From the NCBI GenBank assembly GCA_024276805.1, contig JAJRWJ010000331.1, positions 1-17,183 on the forward strand: 17,183 bases of DNA. The letters are read 5' to 3'. The position numbers were made by a program, and so were the translations under genes. Position 1 is the first letter of the stretch; each line of letters begins with the position of its first letter. Below the pieces are notes generated by a model. The model had not been told where the DNA came from. It ran no database searches and saw nothing but the letters and a program-made list of their open reading frames with translations. The DNA is from Gammaproteobacteria bacterium. GTDB lineage: Bacteria > Pseudomonadota > Gammaproteobacteria > Methylococcales > Methylomonadaceae. Below, one piece after another: positions 1 to 7,235 of this stretch.

Positions 1-1
1 C

Positions 2-523
2 CCCCATGTCATCATCGCCGGGTTTGGCAGGGTCGGCAAACGCATTGCGGCATTGACACAAACGGCAGATATCCCCTATCTCGCCCTGGACTTCAACCAG
101 GAGCGCGTCGCATGGGGAAAAGAACAGGGCTTCAGCGTGTATTATGGCAATGCCAGCCGTCTGGAGGTGCTGCGCTCCGCCGGTATCGAACACGCTTCCA
201 TGCTGGTCGCGGCACTGGACAATGATCTGCATACCAAACAGCTGGTCTGCCTGGTTCACCAAAACTTTCCTAAGCTGATCATCCATGCCCGGGCACGGGA
301 CAGCAAACATTGCCAACAGCTGTTGCGCTACGGCGCCAGCAACGTGGTCTCGGAAAATCTCGAGGCCAGCCTCAGACTGGGTGAACTGGTATTGGCCGAA
401 AACGGCATTGCCCGGAAGAAGATGCAGCGTCTGCTACAGGAATACCGGGAGCAGTACTATCAAGACATGGTGAATGCCGCTAAATCCGATATCCATCCAC
501 GGCGAGCGCATATAAAATCATGA
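2..523 (+). CDS. Kef-type K+/H+ antiporter, C-terminal RCK_N (TrkA-N) domain, 5' partial
   Basis: The reading frame is open from the left edge of the window, so only the cytoplasmic end of the protein is present. It begins PHVIIAGFGRVGKR, the Rossmann GxGxxG nucleotide-binding turn of RCK_N/TrkA-N domains. It continues with landmarks typical of KefB/KefC tails: YGNASRLEVLRSAG, then ARARDSKH, then a helical end after the domain. In that family this domain binds NAD(H) and glutathione adducts and gates potassium efflux through an N-terminal membrane antiporter, which would lie upstream of the window. The gene ends at TGA 521-523. No clear terminator follows; the next feature is a REP-like inverted repeat. 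Family assignment is confident; KefB, KefC or another CPA2 member cannot be told apart from this piece. Confidence 0.85.
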   Translation, partial: PHVIIAGFGRVGKRIAALTQTADIPYLALDFNQERVAWGKEQGFSVYYGNASRLEVLRSAGIEHASMLVAALDNDLHTKQLVCLVHQNFPKLIIHARARDSKHCQQLLRYGASNVVSENLEASLRLGELVLAENGIARKKMQRLLQEYREQYYQDMVNAAKSDIHPRRAHIKS

Positions 524-599
524 AAAACCAAAAGGATATGGAAATCCATCAGAAGAACTGCCAACAGCTGATGAGCGTATCCAGGTTGAGGAGACTTTT

Positions 600-711
600 C
601 CCGGATTCCGCTGCGGCTGCATCCAGGCTACGGTTATCAGCACTCTTCGGCATGAACAAAGCGGCAAATCCTGAATCTACCGTAGCCCGGATGCAGCTTG
701 CGGAATCCGGG
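600..711. repeat. Paired REP-like inverted repeat
   Basis: The left arm (600-633) starts CCCGGATTCCGCTGCGG and ends with CTACGG. The right arm (680-711) is its near-perfect inverse, starting CCGTAGCCCGGATGCAG and ending GGAATCCGGG. The arms differ by a few bases and are separated by 46 bases. This is the form of the REP/BIME-like palindromes scattered between genes in many gammaproteobacteria. It lies just after the Kef stop codon, where such elements are often found, and may protect or end the transcript. Confidence 0.75.
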
Positions 712-848
712 TGGTATGCTAAGGCGCTATTTTCACGGCGATTTATATGCGCTTGCACTTAATATCCATCAGTAAGGCAAAAAATCCAGAGGCCGCAACC
801 CGACCGACAGAAACCCATCCCTGAAAAGCGTATGCCATAGCTAAATCG

Positions 849-914
849 TCAAAACAGTGCTGGCAATCAGAGTTTTTCCGAACAGCCGATGGTCTTGCAT
901 CCATTCATCACTGC
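849..914 (+). repeat. Left copy of a direct repeat flanking the cluster
   Basis: This 66-bp sequence matches 17023-17093 in the same orientation with a few substitutions and a small insertion in the right copy. Both share TCAAAACAG near the start, an exact 16-bp core GTTTTTCCGAACAGCC (872-887 here, 17051-17066 there), and CATCAC near the end. The pair brackets the whole cluster about 16 kb apart. No known transposon end or tRNA 3' end is recognisable in it. Confidence 0.7.
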
Positions 915-937
915 TCAAATGGTGCCGAATTAAATTT

Positions 938-966
938 TTGTTCGCTGGATTTACAAAGCGTATACT
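938..966 (+). promoter_or_regulatory. Possible sigma70 promoter for the cluster
   Basis: TTGTTC (938-943) and TATACT (961-966) are separated by exactly 17 bases. The -10 box matches consensus at five of six positions, the -35 at three of six. A start near 973 would give a leader of about 170 bases before the zinc-ribbon gene at 1145. It is the best promoter candidate upstream of the cluster, but rests on motif matching by eye only. Confidence 0.35.
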
Positions 967-1144
967 GAAACTGGAAGCAGAAAATATTTTTTAGAATCCT
1001 CAACCAAGGAATGAACGCAAAATAATTTCGACAACCTGACAGTGAAGCTTTGACATCGCTCGACTTGTGCGGGGCTAAAGTCCCGCTTACTGATTGACAG
1101 TTGCCATGTTTATTTCGTGCTCGCTCCTAAATAAGGAGTTCGAT

Positions 1145-1528
1145 ATGTTTTGTCCCGAATGTGGCCACCAAGCCTCAAACAACAATGAACAATACTGTAT
1201 TCAATGCGGTAGCAAGTTACCTAATGCATCCACTTCCATACCTGAATCCCCGAATAGAGAAGAAAAGCATAATACTTCCACTTTCTCACCTTCAATCATC
1301 AATACGGTACTGAGTGATAACTCCAATGCAGGAGGCGCAGTCGTATCTAAAAAGCTTTATCTCGGTATTCTTGCGGCCACTGTATTTCTTCCTATCATTG
1401 GAGTCATCATGGGCATCATCTATCTGCTCAAGGATCATCCGGAAGAGAAGAAGGCCGGCAAGATGTGGCTGATAGTGGGAATTGGCATAGGGGTATTGAA
1501 CGCTATCCTGTTGTCTATGGGCAATTGA
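1145..1528 (+). CDS. Zinc-ribbon membrane protein (127 aa)
   Basis: The protein opens with a zinc ribbon, MFCPECG...YCIQCG, with ligands C3, C6, C18 and C21. A polar, Ser/Asn-rich linker of about 45 residues follows, then two hydrophobic segments: one around GILAATVFLPIIGVIMGIIY and one at the C terminus around WLIVGIGIGVLNAILL, separated by a charged turn DHPEEKKAGK. ATG 1145 is chosen because AAGGAG (1133-1138) sits six bases upstream; the in-frame extension to 1094 has no comparable ribosome site. It is the first gene of the cluster, 44 bases ahead of the DUF4062 gene. Its substrate or partner is unknown. Its C-terminal half is duplicated as a remnant at 16740-16826. Zinc ribbons recur in two further cluster genes, so it may be an assembly or docking partner (inference). 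Confidence 0.8.
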   Translation: MFCPECGHQASNNNEQYCIQCGSKLPNASTSIPESPNREEKHNTSTFSPSIINTVLSDNSNAGGAVVSKKLYLGILAATVFLPIIGVIMGIIYLLKDHPEEKKAGKMWLIVGIGIGVLNAILLSMGN

Positions 1529-1572
1529 TAGCCAGTAAGCGGTAAAACCAGCTTACCAGGATCAATTCGATC

Positions 1573-3972
1573 ATGCAGCATAGTCCAGGCCCACGGGTTT
1601 TCATTTCGGCCACCTCGGGTGATCTTGGTTCAGTGCGCCAGCTAGTGAAGGATGCACTGCTGGCGATCGATTGTCATCCGGTCGAACAGACCCCTTTCCC
1701 GCCCGACTACCGCAAAGTTTCCGACATGCTCGAGGACAAGATCCAATCCTGCGAGGCGGTGATACATATTGCCGGTTGCCATTACGGAGCAGAGCCAGAC
1801 CCTTCCAAATTGCCGCCAGACACGCCACGGCGTTCCTACACCCAGATGGAATACGACCTGGCCAGGAAACTGGGCAAGAAGCTGTACGTATTTATTTGCC
1901 CGGAGAAATTCCCCTACGACACCTGCGATCCGGAAACGGAAGACAAGCAACGACTCCAGCAGGTTCACCGCGAAGCGATCCTGGAAGACGATAAACTATT
2001 TACCGAGATTGAAGAAAAAAACCAGATTGCCACCAAGGTGCGAGAGTTACAGCTCGAACTCCAGCGACTGCGCCGCCGGATCGGCCGCTATGCAACCGGA
2101 ATCGGCGTCGGTATCGCTGTATTGGTGTTGGTGCTGGTCGGTATCGGCTACGGCGTCTGGCAGCAGAAACAACAGCTCGGGCAGGTAGCAAGCGCAGTCA
2201 TCGATCCGGCCCAAATGGCGGAGCGGCTGCGGCGCAGTATTCTGACCAAAGCGGAGCAACGACTCCAGGTGCTACGGGACAAAGGCGCCGACTGGCAAGA
2301 TATCCGCCAGCTGGAACGCCAGCGCGAGGCGGCGCTGGGGCAGGTGGGGGACTTGGTCCGTTTCATCGAACAGGGTTTGGCCGGGGATGCCGATCCGGTG
2401 TTCCGCGAAGCTTCACGGATTCTGTCTCAAGAGGGACCCGATGACGCCCTGGCCTATCTGGACAGCCACCGTCAGGACTTGCTGGCTCGGGTCGACCGGC
2501 TGGCGACCGAGGAACAAACCGCCCGCACCCGCAAGCGGCAGGCTCTGGAGCCGCTGCTACTCGAAGCCCAGCTTCAGGCGGGAAATCTCGACTGGGACAA
2601 GGCGCTGGCCAGCTATCGAACCGTTGTAGCCAAAGCCCCCGAATGGTCACATGCGCACCGACAACTGGGCGATCTGCTTTTTGATCTTGGTCGCTACGGG
2701 GAAGCCGAAAAACACCTTCAAGACGCCATTGATCGCACTCAAGACGACGATGCATGGGCAATTGCAGCCAACTCACTGGCTGAATTGTATCGACAGACAT
2801 CACTGTGGGAGAAGGCCGAATCCCTTTTACGCCGCGCCTTGGCCATTGAAGAAAAAGACTATGGGGCCAACCATACCAATGTCTCAGCTATCATCAACAA
2901 CCTGGCTTTGCTGTTTCAGGATACCAATCGCCTATCCAAGGCTGAGCCCCTGTTCCGCCGGGCTCTGGCCATCGATGAAAAGGCTTATGGGCCAGACCAT
3001 CCTGAAGTTGCTATTCGCCTTAACAACCTGGCTTCGCTCCTCTATGTTACTAACCACCTAACCGAGGCCAATCCTCTCTACCGCCGCGCCTTGGCTATCA
3101 ATGAAAAAGCCTATGGGGCCGACCATCCCAACGTTGCGACCAATCTCAACAACCTTGCCTTGCTGCTCCAAGCCACAAATCGCCCGACCGAGGCCGGGCC
3201 TCTCTTCATCCGTGCCCTAGCCATCAATGAAAAAGCCTATGGGCCAGATCACCCCAAGGTCGCAAGTGCCCTTAACAACCTGGCCACTCTGTTTATAGAC
3301 ACCAACCGTCTGGCTGAGGCCGAGCCACTACTCATCCGCGCTCTGAGCATCGACGAAAAGGCCTATGGACCCGATCACCCCAATATCGCGACCGATCTCA
3401 ACAACCTATCATCTGTACTTCAGGACAGCAACCGCCTGACCGAAGCCGAGCCTCTCTACCGCCGCGCCTTGACTATCAATGAAAAAGCCTATGGGCCCGA
3501 TCATCCCAACGTTGCGACCAATCTCAACAACCTAGCCTGGCTGCTCCAGGACACCAATCGCTTGATCGAAGCCGAACCCCTCTTCCTCCGGGCCCTAGAC
3601 ATCGACGAGAGAGCCTATGGGCCGGACCACCCCAAAGTCGCCACGGATCTCAACAGCTTGGCCAGGCTGTTCTATGCCACCAACCGCCCGACTGAGGCCG
3701 AGCCTTTGATGCGTCGGACTCTCATCATTTTGCACGAATTCGAGCGCAAAACTGGTTACGAGCATCCGCATATGCAGACAGCTTTGCGAAATTACCGCGG
3801 CCTGCTAAAAACCATGGGCCTGCCGGCTGAGGAAGTTGAGCAGCGCGTCAAGCAAGCACTGGCGGTTTCCGGTCCGCTAAAACCGATCGCGCCAACGCTT
3901 GAACCCCTGCCCGGACCGCAGACTGGCCAAATGAACACTAACCCAATCCACAAGAAGAGGTCGCTTAAATGA
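1573..3972 (+). CDS. DUF4062 - transmembrane - TPR protein (799 aa)
   Basis: Residues 7 to about 140 form a DUF4062-type domain: PRVFISATSGDLGSVRQ at the start, then AVIHIAGCHYGAEP, YTQMEYDLARKLGKKLYVFI. This family resembles TIR in fold and occurs at the N terminus of STAND and TPR conflict proteins. A basic stretch (LQRLRRRIGRY) precedes one TM helix at about 173-196, which predicts N-in, C-out topology. A helical region follows, then TPR repeats of the kinesin-light-chain type from about residue 330. Seven are exact 42-residue units with consensus AEPLYRRALAINEKAYGPDHP..A..LNNLA, a protein-binding surface. The start has only a weak AGGA at 1558. The stop overlaps the next start as ATGA, so the two are probably translationally coupled. 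No NTPase domain is present in this protein. Domain calls are confident; the role of DUF4062 here (enzyme or adaptor) is not known. Confidence 0.85.
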   Translation: MQHSPGPRVFISATSGDLGSVRQLVKDALLAIDCHPVEQTPFPPDYRKVSDMLEDKIQSCEAVIHIAGCHYGAEPDPSKLPPDTPRRSYTQMEYDLARKLGKKLYVFICPEKFPYDTCDPETEDKQRLQQVHREAILEDDKLFTEIEEKNQIATKVRELQLELQRLRRRIGRYATGIGVGIAVLVLVLVGIGYGVWQQKQQLGQVASAVIDPAQMAERLRRSILTKAEQRLQVLRDKGADWQDIRQLERQREAALGQVGDLVRFIEQGLAGDADPVFREASRILSQEGPDDALAYLDSHRQDLLARVDRLATEEQTARTRKRQALEPLLLEAQLQAGNLDWDKALASYRTVVAKAPEWSHAHRQLGDLLFDLGRYGEAEKHLQDAIDRTQDDDAWAIAANSLAELYRQTSLWEKAESLLRRALAIEEKDYGANHTNVSAIINNLALLFQDTNRLSKAEPLFRRALAIDEKAYGPDHPEVAIRLNNLASLLYVTNHLTEANPLYRRALAINEKAYGADHPNVATNLNNLALLLQATNRPTEAGPLFIRALAINEKAYGPDHPKVASALNNLATLFIDTNRLAEAEPLLIRALSIDEKAYGPDHPNIATDLNNLSSVLQDSNRLTEAEPLYRRALTINEKAYGPDHPNVATNLNNLAWLLQDTNRLIEAEPLFLRALDIDERAYGPDHPKVATDLNSLARLFYATNRPTEAEPLMRRTLIILHEFERKTGYEHPHMQTALRNYRGLLKTMGLPAEEVEQRVKQALAVSGPLKPIAPTLEPLPGPQTGQMNTNPIHKKRSLK
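2815..3696 (+). repeat. Seven 126-bp tandem repeats encoding TPR units
   Basis: The DNA repeats with a strict 126-bp period: the GCC/GCT-GAA/GAG (Ala-Glu) codons recur at 2815, 2941, 3067, 3193, 3319, 3445 and 3571, and GAAAA..C.TATGG recurs at the same spacing. Units differ in how alike they are. 3073-3170 and 3451-3548, three units apart, differ at only about five of 98 positions, which points to recent conversion or unit shuffling. Confidence 0.9.
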
Positions 3973-4892
3973 AAATCTCTCCCAACGCCCTGATGCACCC
4001 TGAAGACGTGGCCGCGCTGGAAAGCCTCAAGGCAGTGCCGCTGTTTTCCACCGCAGTAAAGAGCTTCATCAAGCTTTTCAATGAGCGGATGATCCACGGT
4101 TTGAGCATGGCGGAAAAGATCCGTCTGAGTCCCAGACAACTACCCGAACTCTACCGCCACCTGCCGCCCATCTGTGAAACCCTGGGTATCGAGGAGCCGG
4201 AATTCTATCTGGAAATGAATCCGATGCCCAACGCCTACACCCAGGGCGATACCAAGGTGTTCATCACCCTGACCTCGGGACTGGTGGAATACCTCGACGA
4301 GGACGAGTTGCAGGCGGTCATCACCCACGAGTGCGGGCATATTCTCTGTCACCATGTCCTTTATCACACCATGACCATGATGCTGCTGCAATACGGCTCG
4401 GCGGTGTTCGGTCCTGTGGCTCTGATGTCCGAGCCGCTACGCCTTGCCTTGCTGTACTGGTTCCGGCGCTCGGAATTGTCGGCGGATCGGGTAGCAGCGG
4501 TCGTCATGAAAAACCCGAAGTCGATGATCGAGACCATGGTCCGTCTGGCTGGTGGTCCCAAGTCAATCACCGAAAAAATCGATCTGGAACTGTACGCCCA
4601 GCAGGCCAATGCCTATGACCAACTGTTGGAAAACCAATGGGACAACCTGTTGCAGAATCTGGCGATCATGAACGCGAATCATCCCTTTGCTTCGGTACGT
4701 ACCCGGGAACTGATGCGCTGGTCTGATACGCCGGAATATGCCAAGGTGGTCGAAACATTACATAATCCTGTGCAAGCCTTGACCTGCCCCCATTGCCAGG
4801 CTCCAGTTCAGAGCAACTGGAAATTTTGCGGCAGCTGCGGTCAGACCCTGCCCCCTAATCACAACTCCACAGAGGAGACTCAAAATGGATAA
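3969..4892 (+). CDS. M48-family zinc metallopeptidase with C-terminal zinc ribbon (307 aa)
   Basis: The catalytic motif HECGH lies at residues 120-124 in VITHECGHILCHH, and the downstream ligand motif ELSAD (E169...D173) is in the usual M48 position. The preceding block around MNAYTQGDTKVFITLTSGLVEYL fits the family too (seen here as PNAYTQGD). Unlike HtpX or Ste24 there is no N-terminal membrane anchor; the only hydrophobic stretch is just after the active site (about 135-160). Residues 273-290 form a zinc ribbon (C273, C276, C287, C290). ATG 3969 overlaps the previous stop as ATGA, and GAGG at 3957-3960 is a suitable ribosome site. Its 3' end overlaps the next gene by 8 bases. A protease inside a conflict cluster often activates or removes partner proteins; here the substrate is unknown. 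Family confident, role inferred. Confidence 0.88.
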   Translation: MKISPNALMHPEDVAALESLKAVPLFSTAVKSFIKLFNERMIHGLSMAEKIRLSPRQLPELYRHLPPICETLGIEEPEFYLEMNPMPNAYTQGDTKVFITLTSGLVEYLDEDELQAVITHECGHILCHHVLYHTMTMMLLQYGSAVFGPVALMSEPLRLALLYWFRRSELSADRVAAVVMKNPKSMIETMVRLAGGPKSITEKIDLELYAQQANAYDQLLENQWDNLLQNLAIMNANHPFASVRTRELMRWSDTPEYAKVVETLHNPVQALTCPHCQAPVQSNWKFCGSCGQTLPPNHNSTEETQNG

Positions 4893-5139
4893 ACCCTGGT
4901 TCGACCCGAAAACCGGCATCCTGATGCTGGACGAATACGTCGCCGAAATGCCGTCGTTCAAAAAAATCATGGCGGACAATGTGGTGACCGACGACGAAAT
5001 CCTGACCCACGCCGACAGGGTGACAGAATTGCTCCACCAGTTGGAGGGTGCCCTGCCGGCCAATGTCAAGCCATTGGCCACTGAGGCAATTACCGAGCTG
5101 GCGGTGCTCTACGCATTGCACCGCCTGCGGGAAGTATAA
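4885..5139 (+). CDS. Small acidic helical protein of unknown function (84 aa)
   Basis: I do not recognise a family. The protein is rich in Asp/Glu and Leu, with no Cys, no signal peptide and no TM segment. It starts MDKPWFDPKTGILMLDEYVA, and the rest looks mainly helical, ending in LAVLYALHRLREV. Reality of the gene is supported by a strong ribosome site, AGAGGAGA at 4871-4878, seven bases ahead of ATG 4885, and by the 8-base overlap with the peptidase gene, which implies coupled translation. Being next to a peptidase, it could be a substrate, chaperone or inhibitor of it (inference only). Confidence 0.65.
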   Translation: MDKPWFDPKTGILMLDEYVAEMPSFKKIMADNVVTDDEILTHADRVTELLHQLEGALPANVKPLATEAITELAVLYALHRLREV

Positions 5140-5216
5140 GCATTGTCGGCCTACATGCACGCTTATTCAATCATGAAAGTCTGAAACCTTACGATATAGG
5201 GGGCGTGTTTTTGCAG

Positions 5217-5249
5217 GTTGGGCAAGGGAGCGTAAGCGATGTGCCCAAC
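5217..5249. repeat. REP-like hairpin inside the cluster
   Basis: A perfect 8-bp stem GTTGGGCA / TGCCCAAC encloses a 17-base loop containing GCGTAAGCG. This resembles the GTTGGG...CCCAAC intergenic palindromes common in proteobacteria. It lies in the only gap of about 160 bases in the first half of the cluster, between the 84-aa gene and the next, so it may shape transcript stability or separate two transcription units. No T-run follows, so it is not a standard intrinsic terminator. Confidence 0.6.
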
Positions 5250-5298
5250 AAAACTCTTCAGGAGCCATTTACCTGAATTATCCAGCGAGGAAAAGCCA

Positions 5299-5814
5299 AT
5301 GGCGATGTTTGAATCAAGTAAAATTTTACCCATCGTATTGTCCGATCTGACACCGGTAGCCAACGAAACGATGGACTATTTCCAGAAACAGGGCTATGAG
5401 GTCGCGGGCGAACAAACCATCACCGGCGGCTGGGCTATCAGCATCACCAAGGGAAACCTGTTCAAGACCGTGGTGGGATTGAAGACGGCCCTGAAAATTT
5501 CCATCGAACCCTCCCCGATGGTGACGACGGTTAAAGCCGACGTCGGTCTTTTCGGTACCCAGGGCATCCCACTGGCAATCGGTTACCTGGTTTTCTGGCC
5601 GGTGCTGATTTCCCAAATGTGGGGCATGGTACGGCAGGCCAAACTCGACGACGAGGCAATCGGATTCGTGGAGGCGAGTCTGAAGGCACACGCGCCACAT
5701 GCCGAAGGACAGTCATCTGTGGTTGGAGAACAGGCTGCTTACTGTCCCGCCTGCGGCGCACAGATACCGCAGGGCGCCAAGTTCTGTCCCGGTTGCGGAG
5801 CCAAACGGTCATGA
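5299..5814 (+). CDS. Protein with hydrophobic segment and C-terminal zinc ribbon (171 aa)
   Basis: The last 25 residues form a zinc ribbon, YCPACG...FCPGCG (C149, C152, C163, C166). The first 90 residues look like a small alpha/beta domain (DYFQKQGYEVAGEQTITGGW...) that I do not recognise. Next comes a hydrophobic stretch IPLAIGYLVFWPVLISQMWG, probably membrane-inserted or an amphipathic anchor. ATG 5299 is preferred: GCGAGG lies 8 bases upstream, and the longer frame from ATG 5239 would begin inside the arm of the REP-like hairpin. Its stop overlaps the SIR2-TIR start as ATGA, tying it to that gene. It shares the zinc-ribbon feature with the genes at 1145 and 3969. Function unknown. Confidence 0.75.
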   Translation: MAMFESSKILPIVLSDLTPVANETMDYFQKQGYEVAGEQTITGGWAISITKGNLFKTVVGLKTALKISIEPSPMVTTVKADVGLFGTQGIPLAIGYLVFWPVLISQMWGMVRQAKLDDEAIGFVEASLKAHAPHAEGQSSVVGEQAAYCPACGAQIPQGAKFCPGCGAKRS

Positions 5815-7235
5815 ATGAAGGTGGCAGCCTGACAACCCCGGCTTCCCGGCAGGACTCCTCAGGATCCCTGCCTTCGGGCAGCGAATGGGACAAATTGCTC
5901 ACGCTGATGCAGCGGGGGCTGGTGATCCCGGTGATCGGCCCGGAAATCATGCTCGTTGAGGAGAATCAGCAAAAAAAGCCGCTTTACGACCTGTGGGGAA
6001 TGGAACTGGCACAACGAAGGCGAATGGCATCCCTACCATCGGCAAACAGCGTTCCGCTTCTCTATCAGGTGGCCAATCATATCATTGCTTCCGACCGTGA
6101 ATTGGTGGCCGGCGATCTCGAATATGAAATCGACGAAGTCATCAGGCAGCAACCCTGGCCCCTGCCGGAATCCCTGCGGCTGCTGGCTGAGATCAGCGAT
6201 TTTCCGTTGTATCTGACGACCACCATCGACCACCTCATGGTCAGGGCGCTGGAAGAAACCGGCAGGGGAAAACCGCTCCAGATCGCCTTCAAACTGGGTG
6301 GTGACAAGACCAGAAACGACCTGCCCGGCTGGTTTTCAATCGACAAAAAAGCGAGCATGCAGCCGCTGGTATTCCATTTATTTGGCGCCACCTGCGTGGA
6401 TCCGGGCGGATTCGCCGCCACCGAAGACGACCTGATCGAATTCAGTTGGAGTCTGATCGACCGGGAATATTCGCCGGAACGGCTCTACGATTTTCTACGC
6501 GAAAAGACCATCCTGTTGCTGGGATGTGACTTCCCGGACTGGCTGGAGCGCTTCTTCGTTCGCTCCCTGGCCGGCAAACGCGGCAGCACCCGAACCCGGA
6601 TCCATTATGTGAGCACCCATGGTCATGGTAATCTGCTCGATTTTCTGCGCCGGCGCCGGGCCAGGGTCTGGACGTCGCTGACGCCGGTCGACTTCATCCG
6701 GGAACTGCACCAGCGCTGGAGTGCGCAGCAAGGGGAAAGCGCCGGGCAGCAGGAATCACTGTCCGGAATCAAACCCGGCTCGGTTTTCATCAGCTACGCA
6801 CGGGAGGACCAGGCGGCGGCCATCGCCATCCGGGATCAACTGGAAGCCGCCGGTATCGATACCTGGATGGACGAGAGTGGCCTGGAACCGGGAGCGGAAT
6901 TTCAGTACGTGATCCAGGACAACATTGCCCGGGCCGGGTTTTTCCTCGCTGTCATTTCCCGTGCGCTGGATCTGGATTCTACTGACCGTCCGGGCCGGTT
7001 TGTGTTCAGGGAATGGAAATGGGCCGAGGATATCAATCACGAACGCCGCAAATGTGATAGTTTTCTGCAGCCGGTGGTGGTGGATGACACCTTGCCGGGT
7101 GCTCCGTACATCGATCCGCCATTCCGGGATCTGCACTGGAGCAGCCTGCAAGGGGGTAGGCTGCCGCCCGAATTCATCACTTTTCTGACCAAGGGCATGC
7201 GCCGCTTTCGCAGCAGCCGGGAGATGGAACGGTGA
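5811..7235 (+). CDS. SIR2-like domain fused to TIR domain (474 aa)
   Basis: Residues about 25-300 look like the SIR2-like NAD+-binding fold found in conflict proteins. GLVIPVIGPEI (36-46) replaces the usual GAG turn, YLTTTIDHLM carries the conserved Asp (D140), VFHLFG holds H189 at the place of the HG motif, and LLLGCDFPDWLERF is the usual late strand-helix. The Asn of the common TTNxD motif is Thr/Ile here, so SIR2 catalysis is uncertain. Residues 324-455 are a TIR domain: SVFISYAREDQ, then DTWMDESGLEPG, then FREWKWAE with E401 a candidate for the catalytic glutamate of NAD+-cleaving TIRs. No TM segment is seen, so it should be cytosolic. ATG 5811 (ATGA overlap) is chosen over the long in-frame extension to 5619, which would overlap the previous gene. 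The next gene follows with a GTGA overlap, so the STAND protein is its likely controller. Confidence 0.82.
   Translation: MNEGGSLTTPASRQDSSGSLPSGSEWDKLLTLMQRGLVIPVIGPEIMLVEENQQKKPLYDLWGMELAQRRRMASLPSANSVPLLYQVANHIIASDRELVAGDLEYEIDEVIRQQPWPLPESLRLLAEISDFPLYLTTTIDHLMVRALEETGRGKPLQIAFKLGGDKTRNDLPGWFSIDKKASMQPLVFHLFGATCVDPGGFAATEDDLIEFSWSLIDREYSPERLYDFLREKTILLLGCDFPDWLERFFVRSLAGKRGSTRTRIHYVSTHGHGNLLDFLRRRRARVWTSLTPVDFIRELHQRWSAQQGESAGQQESLSGIKPGSVFISYAREDQAAAIAIRDQLEAAGIDTWMDESGLEPGAEFQYVIQDNIARAGFFLAVISRALDLDSTDRPGRFVFREWKWAEDINHERRKCDSFLQPVVVDDTLPGAPYIDPPFRDLHWSSLQGGRLPPEFITFLTKGMRRFRSSREMER

Larger units (their letters stand above)
524..1144. other. Gene-free stretch with repeats and leader of the cluster
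   Basis: About 620 bases with no convincing gene. It contains the paired REP-like element (600-711), a 66-bp sequence repeated at the right end (849-914), a possible sigma70 promoter (938-966) and a small hairpin at 1069-1086 (GCGGG / CCCGC stem, 8-base loop) in the presumed leader of the first cluster gene. Short open frames here read through the repeat arms and show no family features. Confidence 0.6.

Noticed and set aside
549..758. 69-codon - frame over the same region
   Set aside because: Also made mostly of the palindromic repeat, and without a clear ribosome site.
520..762. 80-codon + frame starting with an ATGA overlap on the Kef stop
   Set aside because: It reads straight through both REP-like arms and has no family features; the protein is an artefact of the repeat.
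1011..1025. Five-codon frame ATG AAC GCA AAA TAA with AAGGA upstream, sharing 12 bases with the start of the gene at 11265
   Set aside because: A 12-base match is expected by chance several times in a window this size; too short to support.
2815..3696. The 126-bp array as a CRISPR array
   Set aside because: The repeats are contiguous coding units in frame with TPR consensus and no unique spacers.
5619..5810. In-frame 64-residue extension of the SIR2-TIR protein
   Set aside because: It overlaps the zinc-ribbon gene in another frame, has an Arg-rich non-native look, and an ATGA start at 5811 is available.
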